Source: Allokutzneria sp. A3M-2-11 16 (GTDB lineage Bacteria > Actinomycetota > Actinomycetes > Mycobacteriales > Pseudonocardiaceae). From it: a stretch of 64,000 nt of DNA. The notes beneath the pieces were generated by a model. That model was not told where the DNA came from and did no database searches. It saw only the letters and a program-made list of their open reading frames with translations. Positions 27,917-38,904 of this stretch are shown here, one piece after another. The translations under genes were made by a program, and so were the position numbers. Within the stretch, counting starts at the first letter, position 1. Every line of letters starts with the position of its first letter. The DNA is taken from NCBI RefSeq assembly GCF_024213555.1, contig NZ_JANAVO010000001.1, positions 434,001 through 498,000 on the forward strand, written 5' to 3'.

Positions 27917-29515
27917 CTACTCGAAGGACAGCGAGCGCACCATCTTCGCGCCGACCGTGGCGCCGATCGGCTCCAGCACGTTGCCGTCGACCGGGCGGTC
28001 CACCCGCAGCAGCATGGTGGCGTCCGCGCCGTCGGTGGTCTGGCTGATCTGCGCGGCCTCGACGTTCACGCCCGCCTCGCCGAGCAGGGTGCCCACGGTG
28101 CCCATCACGCCGGGCCGGTCCGGGTACTCCAGCAGCAGCACGTTGCCCTCGGCGCGCAGGTCGAAGTTCCTGCCGTTGATCTCCACCAGCTTCTCGACCT
28201 GCTTCGGGCCGGTGAGCGTGCCGGAGACGCTGAGCCGGGTGCCGTCGGCCTGCACGGCGACCAGCGTGACCAGGCTGCGGTGGTTGGCGCTCTCGGACTC
28301 GGTGGTCAGCTCCACCGCCACATCGCGCGCCTCGGCGATCGAGGAGGCGTTGACGAAGGTGACCTGCTCCTCGACCACACCCGCGAACAGCCCGCGCAGC
28401 GCGGCCAGCTGGAGGATCTTGACGTCCTCATTGGACAGTTCGCCGCGGATCTGCACGTCCAGCGTGGCCGGGGTGCGCGAGCTGATCGCGGAGAGGACGG
28501 AGCCGAGCTTCTGGGTGAGCGGCAGGTAGGGCCGCACCTCCTCGCCGACGATGCCGCCGCCGCGCACGTTCACCGCGTCCGGCACGAAGTCCCCGCGCAG
28601 CGCCAGGACCACCGAGCGGGCCACGTCGGTGCCCGCGCGGTCCTGCGCCTCGGAGGTGGACGCGCCCAGGTGCGGGGTGACCACGACGTTGGGCAGGTCG
28701 AACAGCGGACTGGAGGTGGTCGGCTCGGTGGCGAAGACGTCCACGCCCGCACCGCCGATCTGGCCGGTGCGCGCGGCGTCGGCCAGCGCGTCCTCGTCGA
28801 TCAGGCCACCGCGGGCGGCGTTGACGATCAGCACGCCCTTCTTGGTCTTGGCCAGCTCGTCGGCGCCGATCAGGCCCTTGGTCTCCGGGGTCTTCGGCAG
28901 GTGGATGGAGATCGCGTCGGCCTGCGCGAGCAGGGTCTCCAGGCTGACCAGCTCGATGCCCAGCTGGCCCGCGCGGGCCGGGGACACGTAGGGGTCGTAG
29001 GCGATCAGCTTGGTGCCGAACGCGGCGATCCGGCTGGCGAAGAGCTGGCCGATCTTGCCGAGGCCGATGACGCCGACCGTCTTGCCGTTGAGCTCGACCC
29101 CGCCCAGCGCGCTGCGCTTCCACTTGCCGTCCTTGAGGCTCGCGTCGGCCTCGGGGATGCGGCGGGCCACGGCCAGCAGCAGCGCGACCGCGTGCTCGGC
29201 GGCGGAGACGATGTTGGAGGTGGGCGCGTTCACCACCATCACACCGCGCGTGGTCGCGGCGTCCACGTCGACGTTGTCCAGGCCGACCCCGGCGCGCGCG
29301 ACGACCTTGAGCTTGGCGCTCGCGGCGAGGGCCTCGGCGTCGACCTGGGTGGCGGAGCGCACGAGCAGCGCGTCGGCCTCGGCGAGCGCGGCGAACAGGG
29401 CGGGGCGGTCGGTGCCGTCGACGTGACGGACCTCGACCTCGTCACCGAAGACATCCAGCACGGACGGCGCCAGCTTCTCGGCGATCAGGACGACCGGGCG
29501 AGGTGACTTGCTCAC
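27917..29515 (-). CDS. serA: D-3-phosphoglycerate dehydrogenase
   Basis: 532 aa from GTG 29515 (GGAGAG before it). First step of serine synthesis, NAD-dependent. N-terminal substrate domain, NAD motif GVIGLGKIGQ (~147-156), catalytic ARGGLIDE and the His in TPHLGAST. Residues ~315-455 form the intervening ASB domain found in the long type I enzymes, followed by a C-terminal ACT domain (LLLEYPDRPGVMG) that binds serine for feedback inhibition. It lies between leuB and the ilv operon as in mycobacteria. Nested palindromes precede it. Confidence 0.96.
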   Translation of the reverse strand: MSKSPRPVVLIAEKLAPSVLDVFGDEVEVRHVDGTDRPALFAALAEADALLVRSATQVDAEALAASAKLKVVARAGVGLDNVDVDAATTRGVMVVNAPTSNIVSAAEHAVALLLAVARRIPEADASLKDGKWKRSALGGVELNGKTVGVIGLGKIGQLFASRIAAFGTKLIAYDPYVSPARAGQLGIELVSLETLLAQADAISIHLPKTPETKGLIGADELAKTKKGVLIVNAARGGLIDEDALADAARTGQIGGAGVDVFATEPTTSSPLFDLPNVVVTPHLGASTSEAQDRAGTDVARSVVLALRGDFVPDAVNVRGGGIVGEEVRPYLPLTQKLGSVLSAISSRTPATLDVQIRGELSNEDVKILQLAALRGLFAGVVEEQVTFVNASSIAEARDVAVELTTESESANHRSLVTLVAVQADGTRLSVSGTLTGPKQVEKLVEINGRNFDLRAEGNVLLLEYPDRPGVMGTVGTLLGEAGVNVEAAQISQTTDGADATMLLRVDRPVDGNVLEPIGATVGAKMVRSLSFE

Positions 29516-29581
29516 AGGTGCTCTCCAGGAGATGGGTGCGGCCTTGGGCGGCCATGACGTCGAGCAGCGGGCCACCGCGTT

Positions 29582-29618
29582 GTAACCCGGAGAATCCGCA
29601 GTGTATCTGCGGGGTTAC
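29582..29618. promoter_or_regulatory. Nested inverted repeats upstream of serA
   Basis: GTAACCC (29582-29588) pairs with GGGTTAC (29612-29618), and inside it CCGCAG-TGTAT-CTGCGG (29596-29612). It lies 67-103 bp upstream of serA, a candidate operator. Alternatively it is a hairpin in the 5' leader. Confidence 0.4.
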
Positions 29619-29710
29619 CACGTCGTTTCACGTGTCGGACAACGAACGCAGTGATCCCCAACGCACCACGCACCGTGCCCGAACGATCGCCGGGCTCCCC
29701 GCCGTTTGTG

Positions 29711-29820
29711 CCCTGAACGAGTCGTTCAGGGACTTCAACGCCCTCAACGGGTCGTTCAGGGAACCCAACGCCCCAAACGAGTCATTGGGGGGCTCCAACG
29801 TGCTGAATGAGTCATTGGGG
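29711..29820. repeat. 30-bp tandem repeat of palindromes (NESF family)
   Basis: Four units start at 29711, 29741, 29771 and 29801, exactly 30 bp apart, the last truncated to 20 bp. Each has a palindrome such as CCCTGAACGAGTCGTTCAGGG followed by CAACG. No unique spacers exist. Related units occur in mixed orientation at 38304-38420. One frame reads LNESFRDFNA-like decapeptides without a gene context. Confidence 0.85.
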
Positions 29821-29858
29821 TGGGTGGGGCGCGGGGCCGGGGCGAGGTGGGGTTGGGG

Positions 29859-29870
29859 GTACTTGAAGAC
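29859..29870. repeat. TACTTGAAGAC-family core copy
   Basis: GTACTTGAAGAC preceded by GGTTGGGG, as in the copy at 42383. It lies 104 bp past the DUF397 stop, beyond that gene's terminator. Confidence 0.65.
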
Positions 29871-29910
29871 CGGTGGACCCGGGTGGGAGAGGCAGGGGGG
29901 CGGACACGCG

Positions 29911-29944
29911 AGCGGGCGGCCCGTCGCTCACCGGGCCGCCCGCT
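29911..29944 (-). terminator. Terminator of the XRE/DUF397 operon
   Basis: Perfect 12-bp stem AGCGGGCGGCCC/GGGCCGCCCGCT with 10-nt loop, 30 bp past the stop. Confidence 0.85.
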
Positions 29945-29973
29945 GCTCTCGTGTTCTCGCGCGCTGGTCCGCG

Positions 29974-30270
29974 CTAGAAGGGACGGTCGAACTCACCGTC
30001 CTTGGCTCCCGCGACGAACGCGTCCCACTCGCCCGGCGTGAAGACGAGGACGGGTCCGTGCGGATCCCCACCGTGGCGCAAACAGGTGTAGGTGATCCCA
30101 TCGGTGTGGTGGATCTGGGTCATCTCGACCCGGCCGCCCGCCGAGCCGTCGTTGTCATCGCCCCTCCAGTGCGCCCCGGAGAAGTCGAGCTGGTCCCGAA
30201 TGTCGGCTTTGTCGTCGTACCTCTCGCCACCGACGGGCCGGGTCCTGACCCCGGACGTGCTCTCGCTCAC
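29974..30270 (-). CDS. DUF397 domain protein
   Basis: 98 aa from GTG 30270. The C-terminal ~65 residues are a DUF397 domain (FSGAHWRG, EMTQIHHTDG, VLVFTPGEWDAFVAGAKDGEF). DUF397 proteins are small actinobacterial partners of XRE/DUF5753 regulators, exemplified by BldB-WhiJ type pairs in Streptomyces. Second DUF397 gene in this cluster, 25 bp after the first. An N-terminal stretch of ~30 residues is unlike the family, so the true start may be further in. Confidence 0.85.
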   Translation of the reverse strand: MSESTSGVRTRPVGGERYDDKADIRDQLDFSGAHWRGDDNDGSAGGRVEMTQIHHTDGITYTCLRHGGDPHGPVLVFTPGEWDAFVAGAKDGEFDRPF

Positions 30271-30295
30271 GATGAGACCGTCCTCACAGTTGTGG

Positions 30296-30508
30296 TCACT
30301 GGCGGTGCCAGTGACCCGCGCGGACCCCGTCCAGGAACCCGTGCCACTGGGTCTCGGTGAACACCAGTTCACCGGCAGCGGGGTTCTTGGAGTCCCGGAC
30401 TCCCACCGCCGCCGATGTGTAGGCGACCTCGACGCAGTCGTTGCCACCCCCACTGTGGCTGCTCTTGCGCCATTCCGTGAACATCCCCCGACGCTCGTCG
30501 ACGCTCAC
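30296..30508 (-). CDS. DUF397 domain protein
   Basis: 70 aa, the full usual size: TEWRKSSHSGGGNDCVEVAY and VGVRDSKNP...LVFTETQWHGFLDGVRAG are exact DUF397 landmarks. GTG 30508 overlaps the XRE gene stop by 4 bp. It is likely an antagonist or partner of that regulator. Confidence 0.93.
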   Translation of the reverse strand: MSVDERRGMFTEWRKSSHSGGGNDCVEVAYTSAAVGVRDSKNPAAGELVFTETQWHGFLDGVRAGHWHRQ

Positions 30509-31353
30509 GACAACTCCTTTGCCCTAGAGGCGATCAGCGCAACGGATTCCTCCGTGCCCAGCGCCGCCGCCCGTACATGATCGAATACCGTGCCGTACCA
30601 GCGGATTTCCTCTGGTTTCTCCAGGTACAGACCGCTCGTGAGGGTGTCCAGGTAGACCACGGTCGGGTCGATCGGATCCGGGAAACCCAGGATCACGAAC
30701 GGACCGTCAGCGGCCGCGTGGGCACCGACACCGAAGGGCAGCACCTGAAGTTCGATGTTCGGCTGCGCCGTCATCTCGACCAGGTAGTCGAGCTGTTCGC
30801 GCATCACCTCGTCCCCGCCGACCTTGCGGTGCAGCACCGCCTCGTCGATGACCATCCACAGCTTGGGTGGCTGGTCGCGCTCGAGGATGGACTGCCTGGC
30901 CCGGCGCGCGGCGACGCGGCGTTCCACGTCGTCGGTGTCGGCCTTGGGCCGCACCGCGCGGAAGACGGACCTGGCGTAGTCCTCGGTCTGCAGCAGACCG
31001 GGCACGAGCTGCGCCTGGTAGCACCGGATCGAGGCGGCTTCGGCCTCCATCCCGGCGAACGCGCCGGTCAGCACGTCGCTGTAGTTGTGCCACCAGCCCT
31101 TTTGCCTTGCCATCCTGGACAGTTCGACCAGGGCGTCCTGCCGGTCGCCCTCGACGCCGTAGAGCTGGAGCATGTCCCGGACGTCGCGGGGGTTGACGCC
31201 CGTCCGCCCCGTCTCGATACGGCTCACCTTGGCTGCCGAGCACTCCAGGTGCCCGGCGACGTCCTCGCAGGTCAGTCCGGCGGCTTCGCGTAAGCGGCGC
31301 AGTTCGGATGCCAACCGGCGACGCCGCACGGTAGGGCTGTGGCCGGCAGTCAC
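30505..31353 (-). CDS. XRE-family regulator with DUF5753 domain
   Basis: 282 aa from GTG 31353, preceded by GGGAG. N-terminal helix-turn-helix: LRRLREAAGLTCEDVAGHL and SAAKVSRIETGRTGVNPRDV (residues ~17-60). The remaining ~200 residues form DUF5753 (YQAQLVPGLLQTEDYARSVF, LDYLVEMTAQPNIELQVLPFG, DTLTSGLYLEKPEE by parts). These regulators, often in many copies per genome, pair with DUF397 proteins and affect development or secondary metabolism. An in-frame extension to 31506 exists but is not family-like. Confidence 0.93.
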   Translation of the reverse strand: MTAGHSPTVRRRRLASELRRLREAAGLTCEDVAGHLECSAAKVSRIETGRTGVNPRDVRDMLQLYGVEGDRQDALVELSRMARQKGWWHNYSDVLTGAFAGMEAEAASIRCYQAQLVPGLLQTEDYARSVFRAVRPKADTDDVERRVAARRARQSILERDQPPKLWMVIDEAVLHRKVGGDEVMREQLDYLVEMTAQPNIELQVLPFGVGAHAAADGPFVILGFPDPIDPTVVYLDTLTSGLYLEKPEEIRWYGTVFDHVRAAALGTEESVALIASRAKELS

Positions 31354-31613
31354 GGTCTCCCTCTCCAGTAATGACGATGCGTGGTCCCGATCGACCTTCA
31401 TAGGGTCAGGATCGTCCAAAACACGCCTCGGCGGGAACTCGCCGCAGTGTGCACGCGGCGGAAAGGGTGTCGCAATCGCTTGTCCTACTGCTGGGCACAG
31501 TCTCACCCAATCGTGTCATTCGCAGGATGTACGTTGCATTTCTCCGTGAGCGTCTTGCACGCTTAGTGCCCACGGGGTCGCTCTCCGGAGTTTTCTGCTC
31601 CGAGATCATCCCC

Positions 31614-32066
31614 ATGACAGACGATCGGGAGCGGGTGGGGGTTGTGTGGCTGCCGGGAAAGTCGCTGCTCGACGTGCGCGAGGCACCGAGCGACTGTTCC
31701 GTGCAGGGCCGCGACTGCTACCGCGACGTGGCGACGAAGCTGGCCGCTCTGGAGGCACTGGCCCTTCGCCAACCCGATGACCTGGGCAAGAACGCGCTCC
31801 TGCGCACGGTCCGGGGCTGGCAGTTCCTGCTGGCACAGCACCGCAGCACCGGCCGCAGGCGGCCCCGCTGCCGGCTCTGCGGCACGAGCTGGCGGGACGG
31901 CGGCTGGCCGTGCGCCACCTGGTGGATCGCCTACGCACAGCTGTGCGTGGTGCCGGACACCACCGACGAGAGGCCGTCCCGGCTCGCGTCCCCCTCCCCC
32001 CGCGCGGGTCGGGACGGTTTCCCGTCGCAGGACACGCTGCGGATTCCCCGCCGCTGCCCCACCTGA
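31614..32066 (+). CDS. Hypothetical protein with a C-x2-C motif
   Basis: 150 aa from ATG 31614. It is divergent from the XRE regulator, 260 bp apart. The middle is helical (KLAALEALALRQPDDL, TVRGWQFLLAQH) and is followed by RCRLCGTSWRDGGWPC, which could bind a metal with Cys-x2-Cys and a later Cys. Similar small genes accompany XRE/DUF397 clusters. I recognise no named family. An upstream in-frame ATG at 31449 exists, but the added segment has no such character. Confidence 0.6.
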   Translation: MTDDRERVGVVWLPGKSLLDVREAPSDCSVQGRDCYRDVATKLAALEALALRQPDDLGKNALLRTVRGWQFLLAQHRSTGRRRPRCRLCGTSWRDGGWPCATWWIAYAQLCVVPDTTDERPSRLASPSPRAGRDGFPSQDTLRIPRRCPT

Positions 32067-32235
32067 GCCTGACTCGTGCACCCTGCAACTCGCGTGAGCG
32101 CGAACGCCGGTGCGAAGTGCAACGGGACCACTGTGGACAGTGCTTCGGCAGTGGCTCTCAGCCCCTTTTCCCAGCTGACCCTTCTGCCTCAGCGGCATTC
32201 TTTCGGATCGCCATAAGGGCATTCGCTCCCTAAAG

Positions 32236-32261
32236 GCGATTTGTGAGCGCTCACAAATCGC
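32236..32261. promoter_or_regulatory. 26-bp perfect palindrome resembling a LacI-family operator
   Basis: The core TTTGTGAGCGCTCACAAA equals the symmetric lac operator half site TGTGAGC repeated without spacer, and the symmetry extends four more bases each side. It lies between two converging 3' ends (32066 and 32322), not in front of a gene. No T-run follows on either strand. Confidence 0.55.
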
Positions 32262-32274
32262 TCGGGAAATGACG

Positions 32275-32306
32275 AGGGGGCGCCGGAGTGATCCTCGGCG
32301 CCCCCT
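32275..32306 (-). terminator. Terminator of the ilvBNC operon
   Basis: AGGGGGCGCCG pairs with CGGCGCCCCCT (10-nt loop), 16 bp past the ilvC stop. Confidence 0.8.
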
Positions 32307-32321
32307 CCGCGTGCGCCTGGG

Positions 32322-35721
<3,400 letters not shown>

Positions 35722-35767
35722 CGTGTCTGCCTCGTGGGTGTCGAGTTGACTTGGGGCTGTCCGGGCA

Positions 35768-35807
35768 ACAAAAAACCCTCGTCGGCCAATGGTGAGCCGT
35801 ACGAGGG
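35768..35807 (-). terminator. Attenuator terminator of the ilvBNC operon
   Basis: On the minus strand CCCTCGT and ACGAGGG close an 18-nt loop region and are followed by TTTTTTGTT. It lies 46 bp before the ilvB start. Confidence 0.85.
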
Positions 35808-35808
35808 T

Positions 35809-35846
35809 GGCGCGTCGACGAAGACTTCCCTAGGCGTCGACGCGCC
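35809..35846 (-). promoter_or_regulatory. Alternative hairpin of the ilvB leader
   Basis: GGCGCGTCGACG and CGTCGACGCGCC form a perfect 12-bp stem overlapping the end of the leader peptide, 1 nt from the terminator stem, the same geometry as the cimA leader. Confidence 0.7.
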
Positions 35847-35892
35847 TGGGAAGTACGAGGACCCCGATGAACGGGAAGTTGCGCAGCAGCAC
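35830..35892 (-). CDS. ilvB leader peptide
   Basis: 20 codons, MLLRNFPFIGVLVLPRRVDA, with four Leu, two Val and one Ile before the final VDA. GTG 35892 is 7 nt after the -10, so it is translated leaderless. Leader-peptide attenuation of ilvB is established in actinobacteria such as Corynebacterium; this is its local version. Confidence 0.85.
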   Translation of the reverse strand: MLLRNFPFIGVLVLPRRVDA

Positions 35893-35899
35893 GCGGATG

Positions 35900-35929
35900 A
35901 AGCTAGCGCCGATGGCCTAGTAGCGTCAA
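35900..35929 (-). promoter_or_regulatory. Promoter of the ilvBNC operon
   Basis: TTGACG (35924-35929) and TAGCTT (35900-35905) on the minus strand with an 18-bp spacer; predicted start at the leader GTG. Confidence 0.7.
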
Positions 35930-36010
35930 CTCTGCGGGATCTCACTCCCGCATGCTGGACACGACCGGGGGACGCGCCGGGGCTCGTTCGCAGGTGGGAG
36001 CATGTGTGGC

Positions 36011-36421
36011 GTGGTCTTCCAACTTCCCAGGGTCGCGCTGCTGCCGATCGCGTTGCTGACGCTCTGCGTGACGCCGGTCGCCTTCGGCGCACCCGGGCTC
36101 CAGGTGATCTACCTCGTGCCGCTCGCGCTCGTCTGGGTGGTGCTGCGGGCGCGGACCGTCGCGGGGTCAGACGGGGTGGTGGTGCGCACCGCGCTCCGCT
36201 CGCGGCGCATAGAGTGGAGCCAGGTGACGTCCCTGCAACTGGGGCGCCCCAACAAGGTCAGCCTCGTGCTCAACGGCGGCGAGCGACTGACCCTGCCCGC
36301 GGTGCGGCTCGGCGACCTGCCCGCACTCGCGAAGGCGAGCGGTGGCGTGGTGCCCGATCCCAGCGCGACCGCCGAGAAGACGCCCGAACCAGGCGTAGCC
36401 TCGACAGACACCGACGAGTAG
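36011..36421 (+). CDS. PH-domain membrane protein (CFP6/Rv3004 type)
   Basis: 136 aa from GTG 36011 (GGGAG 10 nt upstream; an ATG at 36002 is too close to it). Two hydrophobic segments (VALLPIALLTLCVTPVAFG, VIYLVPLALVWVVL) form a hairpin in the membrane, followed by a cytosolic bacterial PH-like domain (VVVRTALRSRRIEWSQV, LPAVRLGDLPAL) and a polar tail. Orthologous by position to the low-molecular-weight antigen CFP6 beside ilvB in mycobacteria. Function unknown. It precedes ilvD by 21 bp and may be co-transcribed. Confidence 0.85.
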   Translation: MVFQLPRVALLPIALLTLCVTPVAFGAPGLQVIYLVPLALVWVVLRARTVAGSDGVVVRTALRSRRIEWSQVTSLQLGRPNKVSLVLNGGERLTLPAVRLGDLPALAKASGGVVPDPSATAEKTPEPGVASTDTDE

Positions 36422-36442
36422 TTCCTGCTGTAAGGAGGGGCC

Positions 36443-38290
36443 GTGCCCCCGCTGCGTTCCCGAATCACCACCCACGGCCGCAATGCCGCGGGCGCCCGCT
36501 CGCTGTGGCGCGCCACCGGCATGACCGACTCGGACTTCGGCAAGCCCATCGTGGCGATCGCCAACTCCTACACGCAGTTCGTGCCCGGCCACGTGCACCT
36601 CAAGGACATGGGCGAGCTCGTCGCGGGCGCGGTGCGCGAGGCGGGCGGGGTCGCGCGCGAGTTCCACACCATCGCCGTGGACGACGGCATCGCCATGGGG
36701 CACAGCGGAATGCTCTACTCGCTGCCCTCGCGCGAGGTCATCGCCGACGCCGTGGAGTACATGGTGCAGGGCCACCAGGCCGACGCGCTGGTGTGCATCT
36801 CCAACTGCGACAAGATCACGCCGGGCATGCTGATGGCCGCGATGCGGCTGAACATCCCGGCCGTGTTCGTCTCCGGCGGGCCGATGGAGGCGGGCAAGGC
36901 CGTCGTCGTCGAGGGCGTCGCGCAGGCCCCGACCGACCTGATCACCGCGATCGCCGCGTCGGCCAACGCGAACGTCGACGAGGCCGGACTGTCCGAAGTG
37001 GAGCGTTCGGCCTGTCCGACCTGCGGCTCCTGCTCGGGCATGTTCACCGCGAACTCGATGAACTGCCTGACCGAGGCGCTCGGGCTCTCCTTGCCCGGCA
37101 ACGGTTCCACGCTGGCCACGCACGCCGCGCGGCGCGATCTGTTCCTGCGCGCGGGCACCACCGTGGTCGAGCTGGCCAAGCGCTGGTACGAACAGGACGA
37201 CGCCAGCGCGCTGCCGCGCAACATCGCCAACAGGAAGGCGTTCGAGAACGCCATGGCGCTGGACGTGGCGATGGGCGGGTCCACCAACACCGTGCTGCAC
37301 ATCCTGGCCGCGGCGCAGGAGGGGCAGATCGGTTTCACCCTCTCCGACATCGACGCGATCAGCCGCCGCGTGCCCTGCCTGTCCAAGGTCTCGCCGAACT
37401 CCGACTACCACATGGAGGACGTGCACCGGGCAGGCGGAATCCCGGCGATCCTCGGCGAACTGAACCGCGCCGGGCTGCTGAACCGCGACGTGCACTCCGT
37501 GCACAGCCCCACCCTGGAGCAGTGGCTGTCCACTTGGGACATCCGCGCGGAGTCGCCGTCCCCGGAGGCCGTCGAGCTGTTCCACGCCGCGCCCGGCGGA
37601 GTCCGCACCACCAAGGCGTTCTCGACGTCGAACCGCTGGTCCTCTTTGGACACTGACGCCGCTGGCGGCTGCATCCGCGACTTCGAGCACAAGTACACCG
37701 CCGACGGCGGGCTCGCGGTGCTCTACGGCAACCTCGCCGAGGAGGGCGCGGTGATCAAGACCGCGGGCATCGACGAGGAGCTGTGGCACTTCCAGGGCCC
37801 CGCGCGGGTCGTGGAGAGCCAGGAGCAGGCCGTCTCGGCGATCCTGAAGAAGGAGATCCAGCCGGGCGAGGTGATCGTGGTCCGCTACGAGGGCCCCTCC
37901 GGCGGCCCCGGCATGCAGGAGATGCTGCACCCCACCGCGTTCCTGAAGGGCTCCGGGCTCGGCAAGCTCTGCGCGCTGATCACCGACGGCCGCTTCTCCG
38001 GTGGCTCCTCCGGCATCTCCGTCGGCCACGTCTCCCCCGAGGCGGCCGACGGCGGGCTGATCGGCTTGGTGGAGAACGGCGACCAGATCCTGCTCGACGT
38101 GCGCTCGCGGAAGCTTGAGCTGCTCGTGGACGCCGGTGTGCTCGCCGAGCGCAGGGCGAAGATGGAGGCCAGCGAGCGCCCGTGGCAGCCCGTCGACCGG
38201 CAGCGCGAGGTCTCCACCGCGCTCAAGGCCTACGCGAAGCTGGCCACCTCCGCCTCCACCGGCGCCGTCCGCGATGTCAACCGCGTCTGA
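36443..38290 (+). CDS. ilvD: Dihydroxy-acid dehydratase
   Basis: 615 aa from GTG 36443 with AAGGAGG. Fe-S enzyme dehydrating dihydroxy acids to 2-keto acids for valine, isoleucine and leucine. Cluster cysteines lie in [15 protein letters not shown] and [44 protein letters not shown] is the conserved C-terminal region (by position). With ilvBNC opposite, the full ilv set is in one 6-kb block. Confidence 0.97.
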   Translation: MPPLRSRITTHGRNAAGARSLWRATGMTDSDFGKPIVAIANSYTQFVPGHVHLKDMGELVAGAVREAGGVAREFHTIAVDDGIAMGHSGMLYSLPSREVIADAVEYMVQGHQADALVCISNCDKITPGMLMAAMRLNIPAVFVSGGPMEAGKAVVVEGVAQAPTDLITAIAASANANVDEAGLSEVERSACPTCGSCSGMFTANSMNCLTEALGLSLPGNGSTLATHAARRDLFLRAGTTVVELAKRWYEQDDASALPRNIANRKAFENAMALDVAMGGSTNTVLHILAAAQEGQIGFTLSDIDAISRRVPCLSKVSPNSDYHMEDVHRAGGIPAILGELNRAGLLNRDVHSVHSPTLEQWLSTWDIRAESPSPEAVELFHAAPGGVRTTKAFSTSNRWSSLDTDAAGGCIRDFEHKYTADGGLAVLYGNLAEEGAVIKTAGIDEELWHFQGPARVVESQEQAVSAILKKEIQPGEVIVVRYEGPSGGPGMQEMLHPTAFLKGSGLGKLCALITDGRFSGGSSGISVGHVSPEAADGGLIGLVENGDQILLDVRSRKLELLVDAGVLAERRAKMEASERPWQPVDRQREVSTALKAYAKLATSASTGAVRDVNRV

Positions 38291-38303
38291 CCCCGCCGTT
38301 ATG

Positions 38304-38420
38304 TGCTGAATGAGTCATTGGGGGGCTCCAGCTCCCCCAATGACTCATTCAGTGCGTTTGAGCGCACCAAACGCGGCATTGGCGGCGCCGCTGACGCCCT
38401 GAACGGGTCATTGGGGGCGA
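38304..38420. repeat. NESF-family palindromic repeat cluster after ilvD
   Basis: CTGAATGAGTCATTGGGGG (38306-38324) and its perfect complement (38334-38352) form a 19-bp hairpin, followed by degenerate units CACCAAACGCGGCATTGG and CCTGAACGGGTCATTGGGGG. Same unit as at 29711-29820 but with both orientations joined. It may also act as the ilvD terminator. Confidence 0.8.
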
Positions 38421-38436
38421 GCGGTAGGTTGCGCGG

Positions 38437-38862
38437 ATGCTTGGTGATCATCAGCAGGTGAAGCGCGTTCGCGAGGTGCCGACCCGGGCGCGCGCAACCG
38501 ATCTGGTCTACGCCCCCGACCTCGACGGCCAGGCCGATCCGGGCGAGGTCGTGTGGACGTGGGTGCCCTTCGAGGAGGACCCGTCGAAGGGCAAGGACCG
38601 CCCGCTGCTCGTGGTGGGCCGGGACGGCTCGTTGCTGCACGCGATGATGCTGTCCAGCCAGGTTCCGGACTACCACGAGGAACAGGACTGGCTGGAGCTC
38701 GGCATCGGCGCGTGGGACCGCTCCGGGCGGGAGTCGTTCCTGCGGCTGGACCGGCTGTTCGAGCTCGGCGAGGACGACATCCGCCGCGAGGGCGCGGTGC
38801 TGGAGGCCGACCGCTTCACCCGCGTGGCGATCGCGCTGCGCAAGCGCTACGGCTGGCGCTGA
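38437..38862 (+). CDS. PemK/MazF-family protein (solitary)
   Basis: 141 aa. VWTWVPFEEDPSKGKDRPLLVVGRDG matches the N-terminal MazF/PemK core (positions ~39-63), including the P-x-x-G-KDRP-LLV signature of the actinobacterial group. The C-terminus FLRLDRLFELGEDDIRREGAVLEADRFTRVAIAL is long. No antitoxin gene is adjacent, so it is either a housekeeping member or an orphan toxin. TAGGTT at 38425 places the transcription start at the ATG (leaderless). Confidence 0.8.
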   Translation: MLGDHQQVKRVREVPTRARATDLVYAPDLDGQADPGEVVWTWVPFEEDPSKGKDRPLLVVGRDGSLLHAMMLSSQVPDYHEEQDWLELGIGAWDRSGRESFLRLDRLFELGEDDIRREGAVLEADRFTRVAIALRKRYGWR

Positions 38863-38872
38863 CCTCCGTGCC

Positions 38873-38898
38873 GGAGGCCCCGGACGACCGGGGCCTCC
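38873..38898. terminator. Bidirectional terminator between MazF-like gene and doxX
   Basis: GGAGGCCCCGG-ACGA-CCGGGGCCTCC, perfect 11-bp stem between converging genes. Confidence 0.85.
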
Positions 38899-38904
38899 GC
38901 CGGG

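Noticed and set aside
29711-29820. CRISPR array
   Set aside because: The 30-bp units are contiguous with no unique spacers, the units are palindromic, and no cas gene is present.
29503-30360. 285-codon plus-strand frame containing the NESF decapeptides
   Set aside because: It runs antisense over a clear DUF397 gene and into a terminator; the repeat explains the apparent peptide pattern.
38437-38862. Complete MazEF toxin-antitoxin module
   Set aside because: Only the MazF-like protein is present; no antitoxin-like frame lies beside it.
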